From assembly GCA_026192395.1 (NCBI GenBank), contig WACF01000001.1, forward strand, positions 490,977-554,976: 64,000 bases of DNA, in the 5' to 3' direction. Below the pieces are notes generated by a model. It was not told where the DNA came from and ran no database searches. It saw only the letters and a program-made list of their open reading frames with translations. Positions 9,047 to 16,984 of this stretch are shown one piece after another (position 1 is the first letter of the stretch; the number at the start of each line of letters is the position of its first letter). The translations under genes and the position numbers were made by a program. Origin of the DNA: Proteobacteria bacterium 005FR1 (GTDB lineage Bacteria > Pseudomonadota > Gammaproteobacteria > Pseudomonadales > Cellvibrionaceae).

Positions 9047-9796
9047 ATGAAGATACTTGTAGCTGTAAAACGCGTTATTGACTACAACGTCAAAGTGCGC
9101 CCCAAGGCAGACGGCAGCGACGTTGATCTCGCCAACGTCAAAATGGCCATCAATCCTTTTTGTGAGATTGCGGTGGAAGAAGCCGTACGTCTGAAAGAGG
9201 CTGGTACCGCCACTGAAATCGTGGCCGTCTCCATTGGTCCCAAGCAGGCACAAGAACAAATCCGAACTGCACTGGCCCTGGGTGCCGACCGTGGCATTCA
9301 CGTGGAAACCGATGCGCGCATGGAGCCGCTGGCAGTTGCCAAGACGCTGAAGGCCCTCATCGAGAAAGAATCCCCCGACCTGATCATCATGGGCAAGCAG
9401 TCCATCGATGCAGATAACAACCAGACCGGCCAGATGCTGGGTGCACTCACCGCCATGCCGCAGGGTACCTTCGCTTCCGAAGTGAAAGTTGCCGACGGCA
9501 AGGTAGCGGTTACCCGTGAAGTCGACGGCGGTTTGCAAACCGTTGAGCTTAATCTGCCCGCTATCGTCACCACCGACCTGCGCCTGAACGAGCCGCGTTA
9601 TGCATCGCTGCCGAACATCATGAAGGCGAAGAAGAAGCCCCTGGACACCACCACGCCGGATGAGCTGGGTGTGAGTACTGAAGCGCGTGTGAACCTGCTG
9701 AAAGTGGAGCTGCCGCCTGAGCGTCAAGCCGGTATCAAAGTTCCCGATGTGGACACCCTGGTGGATAAACTGAAAAACGAGGCGAAAGTAATCTGA
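9047..9796 (+). CDS. etfB: Electron transfer flavoprotein beta subunit
   Basis: 249-residue AMP-binding small subunit of ETF, the soluble electron carrier collecting electrons from acyl-CoA dehydrogenases and related enzymes. The start [18 protein letters not shown] and the middle [19 protein letters not shown] are canonical for EtfB. Translation is coupled to etfA: the stop and next start overlap as TGATG. The RBS before ATG 9047 is weak (GGGTCATCC). It pairs functionally with the divergent ETF-QO gene. Confidence 0.97.
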   Translation: MKILVAVKRVIDYNVKVRPKADGSDVDLANVKMAINPFCEIAVEEAVRLKEAGTATEIVAVSIGPKQAQEQIRTALALGADRGIHVETDARMEPLAVAKTLKALIEKESPDLIIMGKQSIDADNNQTGQMLGALTAMPQGTFASEVKVADGKVAVTREVDGGLQTVELNLPAIVTTDLRLNEPRYASLPNIMKAKKKPLDTTTPDELGVSTEARVNLLKVELPPERQAGIKVPDVDTLVDKLKNEAKVI

Positions 9797-10728
9797 TGAG
9801 TATTCTAGTTATTGCAGAACACGACAACAGCAGCCTCAAGGGCGCCACGCTTAACACCATCGCCGCCGCGCAGGCCATCGGCGGCGGAGACATCGAAGTG
9901 CTGGTTGCCGGTTCCGGCTGCGCCAGCGTTGGCGAAGAGGCGGCGAAAGCTGCGGGCGTCAGCAAAGTGCTGGTTGCCGATAACGCGGCCTATGAGCACC
10001 AGCTCGCTGAGAACGTCGCTCAGCTGGTCGCGGAAATCGGTGGCAACTACACCCATATTTTGGCTCCGGCCACTACCAGCGGCAAAAACATGCTGCCGCG
10101 CGCGGCGGCACTGCTGGACGTGCAGGCCATTTCCGACATCAGCGGCGTGGAAAGTGCGGACACATTCAAGCGTCCCATCTATGCTGGCAACGTTATCGCG
10201 ACTGTACAGAGCTCCGATCCCATCAAGGTGATTACCGTGCGTACCACCGCGTTTGATCCGGTCGCAGCAGAAGGCGGTTCCGCCTCTGTGGAAACGCTGG
10301 GCTCTGCTCACGATGCAGGCGTGTCCAAGTTTGTTGGCGAAGAGCTGGCCGAGAGCGAACGTCCCGAGCTGACCTCTGCGCGTGTCATCGTTTCCGGTGG
10401 TCGCGGGATGCAGAACGGCGACAACTTCGAAATGCTCTACAAGCTGGCGGACAAGCTGAACGCTGGCGTAGGCGCTTCCCGTGCGGCGGTTGACGCCGGC
10501 TTCGTGCCCAACGATATGCAGGTGGGTCAGACTGGTAAGATCGTCGCTCCAGAGCTGTACATCGCCGTCGGTATCTCCGGCGCGATCCAGCATCTGGCCG
10601 GTATGAAGGACAGCAAGGTGATTGTGGCGATCAACAAGGATGAGGAAGCCCCGATCTTCCAGGTTGCCGATTACGGTCTGGTCGGAGATCTGTTCGAAGT
10701 GATCCCGGCGCTGACCGAGAAGGTCTGA
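9796..10728 (+). CDS. etfA: Electron transfer flavoprotein alpha subunit
   Basis: 310-residue FAD-binding large subunit of ETF. The C-terminal FAD domain is intact: [32 protein letters not shown], and then [18 protein letters not shown]. The start codon overlaps the etfB stop by one base. A strong terminator follows the gene, so the transcript is etfB-etfA only. Confidence 0.97.
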   Translation: MSILVIAEHDNSSLKGATLNTIAAAQAIGGGDIEVLVAGSGCASVGEEAAKAAGVSKVLVADNAAYEHQLAENVAQLVAEIGGNYTHILAPATTSGKNMLPRAAALLDVQAISDISGVESADTFKRPIYAGNVIATVQSSDPIKVITVRTTAFDPVAAEGGSASVETLGSAHDAGVSKFVGEELAESERPELTSARVIVSGGRGMQNGDNFEMLYKLADKLNAGVGASRAAVDAGFVPNDMQVGQTGKIVAPELYIAVGISGAIQHLAGMKDSKVIVAINKDEEAPIFQVADYGLVGDLFEVIPALTEKV

Positions 10729-10730
10729 TA

Positions 10731-10757
10731 AAAAGGCCGGCGAAAGCCGGCTTTTTT
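10731..10757 (+). terminator. Intrinsic terminator of etfBA
   Basis: GCCGGC-GAAA-GCCGGC stem with a GNRA tetraloop, preceded by an A run and followed by six T residues. Confidence 0.95.
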
Positions 10758-10761
10758 GTGG

Positions 10762-10844
10762 GATGTGAAACCACAGACGTGAGACGAAAGGGCTCGCGGC
10801 TTCGGTTCACATCTCACCATCACCGTCTCTTTCATCTCACGTCT
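10762..10844. repeat. Interleaved inverted repeats between etfA and rraA
   Basis: Two imperfect inverted pairs alternate. GATGTGAAACC (10762-10772) pairs with GGTTCACATC (10804-10813). AGACGTGAGACGAAAG (10775-10790) pairs with CTTTCATCTCACGTCT (10829-10844) with one mismatch. The right half is a run of related CATCTCAC / ACGTCTAAC / ATCTAACGTCTTAC units. This looks like a degenerate intergenic repeat rather than a terminator. Confidence 0.5.
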
Positions 10845-10866
10845 AACATCTAACGTCTTACATACT

Positions 10867-11352
10867 ATGCCCATCTGCACCCCTGACCTCTGCGACGACA
10901 ATCCCGACCTGGTACGTGTCTGTGAACCCATGTTCGGCAACTTCGGTGGCCGCGATGCCTTCGGCGGCGAGATCGTCACGATCAAGTGCCACGAAGACAA
11001 TTCCCTGGTCAAGGAAAACGCCGGCAAACCGGGCAAGGGCAAGGTCATGGTGGTGGACGGCGGTGGTTCACTGCGCCGGGCGCTGCTGGGCGATATGATC
11101 GCCGAGCAGGCGGTCAAGAACGGCTGGGAAGGCCTGATTATCTACGGTTGTGTACGTGATGTCGACGCCTTGGCGGAACTGGAGCTGGGAGTTCAGGCGC
11201 TGGCCGCCATTCCGCTCAAAACCGAAAAGCGCGGCATCGGTGATCTGAACGTGCCGGTTACTTTCGGCGGCATCACCTTTACGCCGGGTGAGTATGTTTA
11301 TGCCGATAACAACGGTGTTATCGTTTCTGCTCAGGCGCTAAAAATCGATTAG
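10867..11352 (+). CDS. rraA: RraA family protein (RNase E regulator / HMG aldolase fold)
   Basis: 161 residues, closely matching the Pseudomonas-type RraA pattern ([16 protein letters not shown]-like block, then [18 protein letters not shown] and YGCVRDVD). The family includes E. coli RraA, which binds RNase E and dampens its activity, and 4-hydroxy-4-methyl-2-oxoglutarate aldolases. The [13 protein letters not shown]...GCVRDVD active-site elements are present, so either activity is possible. There is no Shine-Dalgarno sequence before ATG 10867, but homologues begin at this point. Its stop overlaps the stop of the convergent EAL gene by 4 bp. Confidence 0.88.
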   Translation: MPICTPDLCDDNPDLVRVCEPMFGNFGGRDAFGGEIVTIKCHEDNSLVKENAGKPGKGKVMVVDGGGSLRRALLGDMIAEQAVKNGWEGLIIYGCVRDVDALAELELGVQALAAIPLKTEKRGIGDLNVPVTFGGITFTPGEYVYADNNGVIVSAQALKID

Positions 11353-13733
11353 GACGCCGAGCTCTGGTCTGTAGCACGACTCTCGCTGGCGACGATGAAG
11401 GACTGCAGATCCACCGTCGATAGCCAGTTTTCAAAATCGGCCACCGACATGGGCTTGCCGATCTGGTTTCCTTGCACCACGTCACAGCCCATGGACTCGA
11501 GCATCGCCAGCGAAGGCAGGTTCTCCACGCCTTCAGCAACCACCTCTAAACTCAGATTGTGAGCCATTTCAATGGCCGCGCGGACGATCTTCTGATCGTC
11601 GTTGTCCTTGTCCAGATTCAAAATGAAGGTCTTGTCGATTTTCAGCTCGTGTATTGGCAGGGATTTCAGTTGGCTCAGCGACGAAAAGCCGGTGCCGAAG
11701 TCGTCCATTGCGATGGTGACGCCGAGCTTGTGAATGCGTCGGAGATTCTTGATCACCTTGAGCGGGTGCTCCATCATGGCGGTTTCAGTTACCTCAAGAA
11801 CCAGCTTTGAGCTGGGCACGCCGGCGCGCTGGATGCATTTGGCGAGGTGCTCCACCAGACTGGTCTTCACTAAATCCTGCGCCGATATATTGATGCTGAT
11901 GCCCACATCGATCTTCTTTTCTTTCCAGCGGGACAGTTGGGCAGTCGCCTGTTCAACAATCCAGCGCGTAATAACCGGGATGTAGCCGGCACGCTCCGCC
12001 AGCGGGATGAACTCGTCGGGCTGCACCTGCCCGAGACTGGGTTCGTGCCACCGCAGCAGTGCTTCGGCCCGGACCACCGTTCGACTTCCGACGTCCAGTT
12101 GTGGCTGCAAGAGCAGTTCGAACTGGTTTTTGTCGATCGCGCTCTGGAGCAAGTGAATGATCTGCAACTTGCGCAGATGCAGCGCATCCTGTCCACTTCG
12201 ATAGGTCTCTAGCGTGGTGCGGTTGACGAAGGTTTGCGAAAGCGCAATATTTGCTCGACGGAGCAAATCGGCATAATCAGTACCGTGCAGCGGACAGAGT
12301 ACCAGTCCGAAGCGAATCTCCAGGCGAATCTCGTTTCCAGCTATTGCAAAAGGACTGGCATATACGCTGGTGATGCGATCCTCCAGTGCAGCTAACTCGT
12401 CGCCGGTTTTGCCTTCGAAATACATCAAGAACTGATCGCTGTCGAAGCGCGCGATCTTGTCCCGTTCACCGAGCAGCTCACTGGACCGCTGAGCCGTTTC
12501 TCTCACCAGCTCGTCAGCCACCGCCTGGCCGTAAACGTCGCCTAGTTGAGCCAGTCCGCAAATCTGCTCGAGCACCAGCGCACAAGGTCGTGGTGGGTGT
12601 GTGTTGTCGAGTCGCGACTTCAGCCAGAACTCGAAGTGGTTGCGGTTGGGCACGCCGGTGAGCTGATCATGCCGCGCCTGAAAGCTGAACCGGTCCTCGC
12701 GCTCCTGCACAGCCCTTTGCATCTTGTTAAAAGCTTCTTCAAGAGGCACCAAATCGTGACTGTTCGCCAGGGCGAGGTCCTTGCTGTAATCTCCGCGGGT
12801 GATGCGTTGTGCGGCAAGCGACATAACGTGAATCGCATGGTTGGCTTTCCCCGAATACCACAGCGCGATGCCAGCGGTCAGGAAGGCGATCAGCATCGCG
12901 ACCATCAGTAGCTGTCCGCGCAGCGACTCATAGGCCAGATACTCGTCCGCCACCGAGGTGGACACCAGCAGCAAAATGTTACTTTCCGGTGACTGCAGGA
13001 TCGGGTAGGGCGTCGTCAGCCAGTTGTGTTCGTCAAGATCCTGAACGAAGGCAGCGGCTGAACCGGGCAGGTGAAGCCCCTCGGTCCTGACTAAATTTGC
13101 CAGGGAGTCTGGCAGTGTCGAGATGACCTGGACAGCTTCGTTCTGCCGCTGATAAAGAAGGGTGGCCTGCATGCCGGTCACCTCCTTCAACCGCTCCAGA
13201 AGGTCTCCGTCCAATTCGAAGCCCATACCCACCCACGCGATCCAGTTGCGCGCCATGATGGGTGAAAATACCAACTGATAGGGTTTGCCGTTCACCACCA
13301 TCGACGCATTCAGTTGATTGACTTCGTTGGAGCGAAGCCTGTGCAGCACTGCGGGGGAGAAAAATTTCGGCGGCGCATTTGCTGTAATACGGCCGCGGCT
13401 GTCTACGAGCAGGCTGAGATCGGCATCAATGCTTTTCTGGTGAGCCTGGAGAAGCGCGATGATATCGCGGTCGCTGCGGGTGATGGCGTGCTTGGCAATG
13501 GCCTGTTTGAAGCGAAGATCCTCGGCAAGCAGACTTGCGTGGCCGGCAAGCTGATCGTTGCGGTCGGCGAGAAGCTGATCGAACACACGGGACGCGACCA
13601 CCAGTTCGCCTTGGGCGCCAGATTCGATCTTTCCATGCGCTGAACGAAGAACTGCCGCAATGGTGACGATCAAACCACAGGCAACAGCAATGGTGAGCGC
13701 GAGCAGCAGCTTTCGGCGGATACCGACGTTCAA
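11349..13733 (-). CDS. Membrane Cache-HAMP-GGDEF(degenerate)-EAL phosphodiesterase
   Basis: 794-residue c-di-GMP signalling protein. It has one transmembrane helix at about residues 9-29, a periplasmic Cache-like sensor to about 270, a second helix near 275-298, HAMP, GGDEF and EAL. The GGDEF site reads DSDQF, so cyclase activity should be lost. The EAL site is intact: [48 protein letters not shown] and VVQGNQ. It should therefore hydrolyse c-di-GMP, perhaps under control of the degenerate GGDEF and the periplasmic sensor. It converges on rraA with a 4-bp overlap, so no terminator fits between them. Confidence 0.92.
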   Translation of the reverse strand: MNVGIRRKLLLALTIAVACGLIVTIAAVLRSAHGKIESGAQGELVVASRVFDQLLADRNDQLAGHASLLAEDLRFKQAIAKHAITRSDRDIIALLQAHQKSIDADLSLLVDSRGRITANAPPKFFSPAVLHRLRSNEVNQLNASMVVNGKPYQLVFSPIMARNWIAWVGMGFELDGDLLERLKEVTGMQATLLYQRQNEAVQVISTLPDSLANLVRTEGLHLPGSAAAFVQDLDEHNWLTTPYPILQSPESNILLLVSTSVADEYLAYESLRGQLLMVAMLIAFLTAGIALWYSGKANHAIHVMSLAAQRITRGDYSKDLALANSHDLVPLEEAFNKMQRAVQEREDRFSFQARHDQLTGVPNRNHFEFWLKSRLDNTHPPRPCALVLEQICGLAQLGDVYGQAVADELVRETAQRSSELLGERDKIARFDSDQFLMYFEGKTGDELAALEDRITSVYASPFAIAGNEIRLEIRFGLVLCPLHGTDYADLLRRANIALSQTFVNRTTLETYRSGQDALHLRKLQIIHLLQSAIDKNQFELLLQPQLDVGSRTVVRAEALLRWHEPSLGQVQPDEFIPLAERAGYIPVITRWIVEQATAQLSRWKEKKIDVGISINISAQDLVKTSLVEHLAKCIQRAGVPSSKLVLEVTETAMMEHPLKVIKNLRRIHKLGVTIAMDDFGTGFSSLSQLKSLPIHELKIDKTFILNLDKDNDDQKIVRAAIEMAHNLSLEVVAEGVENLPSLAMLESMGCDVVQGNQIGKPMSVADFENWLSTVDLQSFIVASESRATDQSSAS

Positions 13734-14036
13734 GATTGTGTTCCTTTTTCGTGCCGTGGCCGGATCCGAGCCAAGGCGTGGCGGTGATGCCAGGTCTGAT
13801 TATAAGGATATGCTCGACCGCTTGGACAGAGGTGAATGGCGGCAGTTTCGTGGCAGATGACCGAGGGGGAACGAGGCGACATGGACCGCGTCCCAACATC
13901 GTGCAACAACGCCCCCATGCTACTGTCGTAGGTGAACCCAGGGGTTCATGCAGCGACGGTTGCGGAGCCGGCGAAGTGAACCCACTGATAAGTTTCTGAC
14001 TCACGATTCAGATCCACCAAGGAGAGGAGGAGCAAA
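13734..14036. other. Divergent intergenic region with a perfect palindrome
   Basis: 303 bp between the EAL gene and a small acidic protein gene. It contains TGAACCC-AG-GGGTTCA at 13933-13948, a perfect 7-bp inverted repeat of operator size. Otherwise I see only the strong RBS AAGGAGAGGAGGAG before 14037. Confidence 0.5.
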
Positions 14037-14246
14037 ATGGCTGGCACACCGACGAGTGATCGCAATTACGATGTCATCAGTGTGATGTATCACCTTTTAC
14101 AGGGATCTGACACTCTCGATCAGTATCGCGCAGACGCGGAAGACTCCAACGACGATGAGCTCGCCGCATTTTTTCAGGAGGTTCAGGAGAATAACCGGCA
14201 GCTTGCCGAAAAGGCGCAGAAACTTTTGAAGAAGCGTTTGCAGTAA
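14037..14246 (+). CDS. Small acidic helical protein, unknown
   Basis: 69 residues, preceded by a very strong RBS (AAGGAGAGGAGGAGCAAA). The sequence is charged and helical, ending in a Lys-rich amphipathic stretch (LAEKAQKLLKKRL). The middle (TLDQYRADAEDSNDDELAAFFQEVQENNRQ) resembles the small helical ferritin-like/DUF2383-type bundles that associate as dimers, but I cannot assign a family. There is no signal peptide or membrane segment, so it is cytoplasmic. The RBS strength suggests high expression. Confidence 0.7.
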   Translation: MAGTPTSDRNYDVISVMYHLLQGSDTLDQYRADAEDSNDDELAAFFQEVQENNRQLAEKAQKLLKKRLQ

Positions 14247-14401
14247 GCACTTTCTTTCAGATGCGTGCTGCGGCGCGCATCCCCTTCCCAGACCTGTCTG
14301 AACGTATGCCCTCTTTCTCGCTATTAACTATCACTATCGCCGCTCGTCCATGCGCAGCCTCAGTGGGTTGAAAATGATAATGGAGATGCCGTAAGGCAGG
14401 G

Positions 14402-14428
14402 CAGTCAGCCGGCAAAACCGGCTGACTG
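14402..14428. terminator. Hairpin downstream of the Glu-rich lipoprotein gene
   Basis: Perfect 11-bp arms CAGTCAGCCGG-CAAAA-CCGGCTGACTG, 22 bp after the lipoprotein stop on the minus strand. There is no T tract on either side, so it may protect or attenuate RNA rather than terminate on its own. Confidence 0.5.
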
Positions 14429-14450
14429 GACCGACAAGTGGCATCCTTGC

Positions 14451-14807
14451 TTATTGAGTCGGCTGCTGCTGCGGCTGCTGCTGTTGCTCTTGACCCGCAG
14501 CGGGAGATTCTTCCGGAAGGTCAAGCTCTTCTCCTTCCTCCACGATCTCCACATCAGCTTCCTGCTCCTGGGTCATTGGTTCCTGTTCGACTACAGTGGT
14601 CTCTTCCTCGCCGATGCCAGGCTGCTCAACAATCTCGACTTCCTCTTCCTCATAGAGGCCTTCTTCCTCAGTGATCACCTCTTCTTCCTGGTACAGACCT
14701 TCCTCTTCGCCCACACCTGCGGTTTCCTCGGTGCCGTAGTCACAGCCTGCGAGGCCGATGGTCAGAAGGAATGATGCTAAAAACGTAGACATTATCGGTT
14801 TCATCAT
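14451..14807 (-). CDS. Glu-rich repeat lipoprotein
   Basis: 118-residue predicted lipoprotein. The signal MMKPIMSTFLASFLLTIGLAGC has lipobox LAGC, and the mature part is extremely acidic. It contains an imperfect internal repeat, EEEGLYQEEEVITE then EEEGLYEEEEVEIVE, and ends in a Gln/Pro-rich tail (GQEQQQQPQQQPTQ). The start is the ATG at 14807 with GGGAGC upstream; a second ATG follows at once. There is no known domain. Such low-complexity acidic lipoproteins may bind cations or form flexible envelope spacers; that is inference only. Confidence 0.75.
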   Translation of the reverse strand: MMKPIMSTFLASFLLTIGLAGCDYGTEETAGVGEEEGLYQEEEVITEEEGLYEEEEVEIVEQPGIGEEETTVVEQEPMTQEQEADVEIVEEGEELDLPEESPAAGQEQQQQPQQQPTQ

Positions 14808-15243
14808 AAGCTCCCAGCGTTTATCTGATGACAATTCACTGCGCACGTCGTTGTGCGCAACGTTTCCTATAGCAGGCCACCTGTCGCAGGATCCTGCGTG
14901 CACTCGAAGTTGCAGGAATCATACCGCCCGGCCCCAGCTGCTTTCGGCAAAAAGCCTTAGCGTGAACCCAGTCTACTGAAGTGTTAAAAAAGCGGAAGTC
15001 GTTGCGGGAAAGATTGGCAGGCATATGCGCCTGCGTTCGTTCGACTGCTGGATATGAGTGACAGGGATGATCGGTTAGGGGGGCGCTTCGTCCAGGTCGC
15101 GTCTGGGCCACCCGCGCGCAGGCAATACTCGCCGCAAACGGCGTCCCTCGCATTCACGGCCTTGCAGGCGTTATTCCTCGGCGAGGCGTTCTCGGCGAAT
15201 GGGGCGGAAGCGCCTTCAAGCGGACGCGCAAAAAGCCCTTCCG
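14808..15243. other. Region without a recognisable gene
   Basis: 436 bp upstream of the Glu-rich lipoprotein and downstream of the DUF3106-like remnant. Open frames exist on both strands (about 15054-15266 plus, 14984-15247 minus) but show neither RBS nor protein-like composition. The promoter of the lipoprotein gene should lie in its left part. Confidence 0.4.
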
Positions 15244-15417
15244 TCACTCCGGTGGCATGTGCTTGAAGCGCTCTCGCGCGTTGCGAATCCGCTTACTCTC
15301 CTCCGCCGGCAGTTCTTGAAATTTTTGGAAACGCTTGCGCAGACCTGTTCTCTGTTCCTGCGAGCTTGCTGGAGCTGAGTGCGTCACTTCGGTTTCTGTC
15401 CAGTCTGGGAAGAACAC
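15244..15417 (-). CDS. Short DUF3106-like protein or remnant
   Basis: A 57-residue reading from GTG 15417 to TGA 15244. Its C-terminal half, RKRFQKFQELPAEESKRIR then NARERFKHMPPE, carries the repeated RxRFQxFQxLPxEERxR pattern of DUF3106 proteins. Complete members have several such repeats and a signal peptide; here only about 1.5 units remain. The reading frame stays open upstream into the yceI promoter/start region without an ATG. The weak AGAAGAG before the GTG is the only start signal. It may be a real small protein or a decayed gene. Confidence 0.4.
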   Translation of the reverse strand: MFFPDWTETEVTHSAPASSQEQRTGLRKRFQKFQELPAEESKRIRNARERFKHMPPE

Positions 15418-15465
15418 AATCTCTTCTATATCATGTTCAGCCGGTTTTCCACTTAGGAGCTTTTC

Positions 15466-16065
15466 ATGACAGTTCTTCTTAAACTGCCGCTCAGGCTTGC
15501 GCTATTGTCCATGGTCCTGTTCACCAGCTTCGCCCATGCGCAGTGGACGCTCGATGGCAGCAAATCCCGGCTGAGTTTCGTCACGACCAAGGCGGTGAAC
15601 GTCGGGGAGGTTCATCAGTTCGACCGAGTTAGCGGCAGCGTCGATGAAGCCGGCCAGGCCGAATTGCGGATCGATCTCGCCAGCGTCAATACAGCTATCC
15701 CGATTCGTGACGAGCGGATCCGGAAGCTCTTATTCGAGACCAACCGTTTTCCGGACGCAGTGTTATCGACGCGGGTGCCGATGGACGAACTGGCCAAACT
15801 CAAGGCCGGAGAAATGAAGCCGCTGACGCTGGAAGGCGATCTCGGAATACGGGGAATCAGTGCCCCAGTGTCCAGCTCGGTGGACGTTATCAAGTTGGCG
15901 GACGGCTCACTGCAGGTGGTCAGCCGCGCGCCGGTGCTGGTCAATGCTGCGGATCTCAAGCTGCTGGAAGGGGTGGAGAAGCTGCGTGAGATCGCGGGGC
16001 TACCCAGTATTGGCCAGAACGTGGCTGTTTCCTTTCAGCTAAATTTCCGCCCTGGCAGCCGGTGA
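15466..16065 (+). CDS. YceI family periplasmic protein
   Basis: 199 residues with an N-terminal signal peptide (cleavage probably after FAHA) and the YceI lipocalin-like fold. YceI proteins bind polyisoprenoid or amide lipids in a beta-barrel and are periplasmic. Characteristic features are the opening WTLDGSKSRLSFVTTKAVNVGEVHQF and the later block GDLGIRGISAPVSSSVDV. The start ATG 15466 has AGGAG upstream. It is not linked to a cytochrome b561 gene here, unlike some homologues. It converges on the exonuclease III gene, with stops 5 bp apart. Confidence 0.88.
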   Translation: MTVLLKLPLRLALLSMVLFTSFAHAQWTLDGSKSRLSFVTTKAVNVGEVHQFDRVSGSVDEAGQAELRIDLASVNTAIPIRDERIRKLLFETNRFPDAVLSTRVPMDELAKLKAGEMKPLTLEGDLGIRGISAPVSSSVDVIKLADGSLQVVSRAPVLVNAADLKLLEGVEKLREIAGLPSIGQNVAVSFQLNFRPGSR

Positions 16066-16070
16066 GAACT

Positions 16071-16883
16071 CTATGAGAAGGCCGCCCAAACCGGGCAATG
16101 ATCCGACGGCTTGTCCATAGCGCGAATGTCATAGTCGATCCCTGCGGCCGTACAGCGGCTAAGCAGGGGAGTTGTGGCGAGGATGTGGTCGATGCGCAGG
16201 CCTCGCTTCGGCTCCCGCTCGAAACCGCGCGAGCGGTAGTCAAACCAGCTGAATTCGTCATTCCGCTGGGGGTATTGCTGGCGATAGGTATCGCGGAGCC
16301 CCCAGCCCTGTAATCGGTCCAGCCACTCCCGTTCTTCGGGCAGGAAGCTGCACTTGCCCGTGCGCAGCCAGCGCTTGCGGTTATCCTCGCCGATGCCGAT
16401 GTCGCTGTCCTCGGGGGCTACGTTCATGTCGCCCATCACGATCAATGGTTGATCGCGGGAAAACTTTTCTTCCACGAGTCGCTGCAGGTCGCTGTAAAAC
16501 TTCTCCTTGTTCGGGAATTTGGTCGCGTGATCCCGCGACTCTCCCTGCGGAAAATAGCAGTTCACCACCGCCAGCGGTCCGAAGCCGGGGATGTCGAACT
16601 CTCCCTGGATGAAGCGGCGTTGCGATTCCTCGCCATCGTGCTCGAAGCCTTTCTGCAGAGAGGTCAATCCGCCTTTGTAGAGCAGAGCGACGCCGTAGTG
16701 CGTTTTCTGCCCGTGGAAGGCCACTTCATACCCCAGGTCGCGGATTTCGGCGACGGGGAATTCTTCGTCGCTGACCTTTGTTTCCTGGAGCCCGATGATC
16801 TCCGGCTGGTATTTCTCGATGATTGCCGCCAACTGGTGAAGGCGCACGCGGATGCTATTGATATTGAAAGAAACGATGTTCAT
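16071..16883 (-). CDS. xthA: Exodeoxyribonuclease III
   Basis: 270-residue AP endonuclease / 3'-5' exonuclease for base-excision repair. All catalytic motifs are visible: NINSIR at the start, LQETKV (metal Glu), [30 protein letters not shown] and SDHCPVWA (Asp-His pair). Full length. The start ATG 16883 begins MNIVSFN, the usual family start. It has no close operon partner; the bidirectional hairpin at 16924-16959 separates it from the prc gene. Confidence 0.95.
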   Translation of the reverse strand: MNIVSFNINSIRVRLHQLAAIIEKYQPEIIGLQETKVSDEEFPVAEIRDLGYEVAFHGQKTHYGVALLYKGGLTSLQKGFEHDGEESQRRFIQGEFDIPGFGPLAVVNCYFPQGESRDHATKFPNKEKFYSDLQRLVEEKFSRDQPLIVMGDMNVAPEDSDIGIGEDNRKRWLRTGKCSFLPEEREWLDRLQGWGLRDTYRQQYPQRNDEFSWFDYRSRGFEREPKRGLRIDHILATTPLLSRCTAAGIDYDIRAMDKPSDHCPVWAAFS

Positions 16884-16923
16884 TGAAGGGCTAGATTCTC
16901 GCTGAGATGAAACAGACGGACAT

Positions 16924-16959
16924 AAAAAAGGCCGCCCAGATTAGCGGGCGGCCTTTTTT
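16924..16959 (-). terminator. Bidirectional intrinsic terminator after prc
   Basis: AAAAAAGGCCGCCC, 8-nt loop, GGGCGGCCTTTTTT. The stem is flanked by A and T runs, so it can terminate in both directions. It lies 25 bp beyond the protease stop. Confidence 0.93.
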
Positions 16960-16984
16960 GATTCAAGCTCAGGTGGGATCGCGA

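Noticed and set aside
14984-15266. Two overlapping small frames on opposite strands
   Set aside because: Neither has an RBS, a plausible start or protein-like composition.
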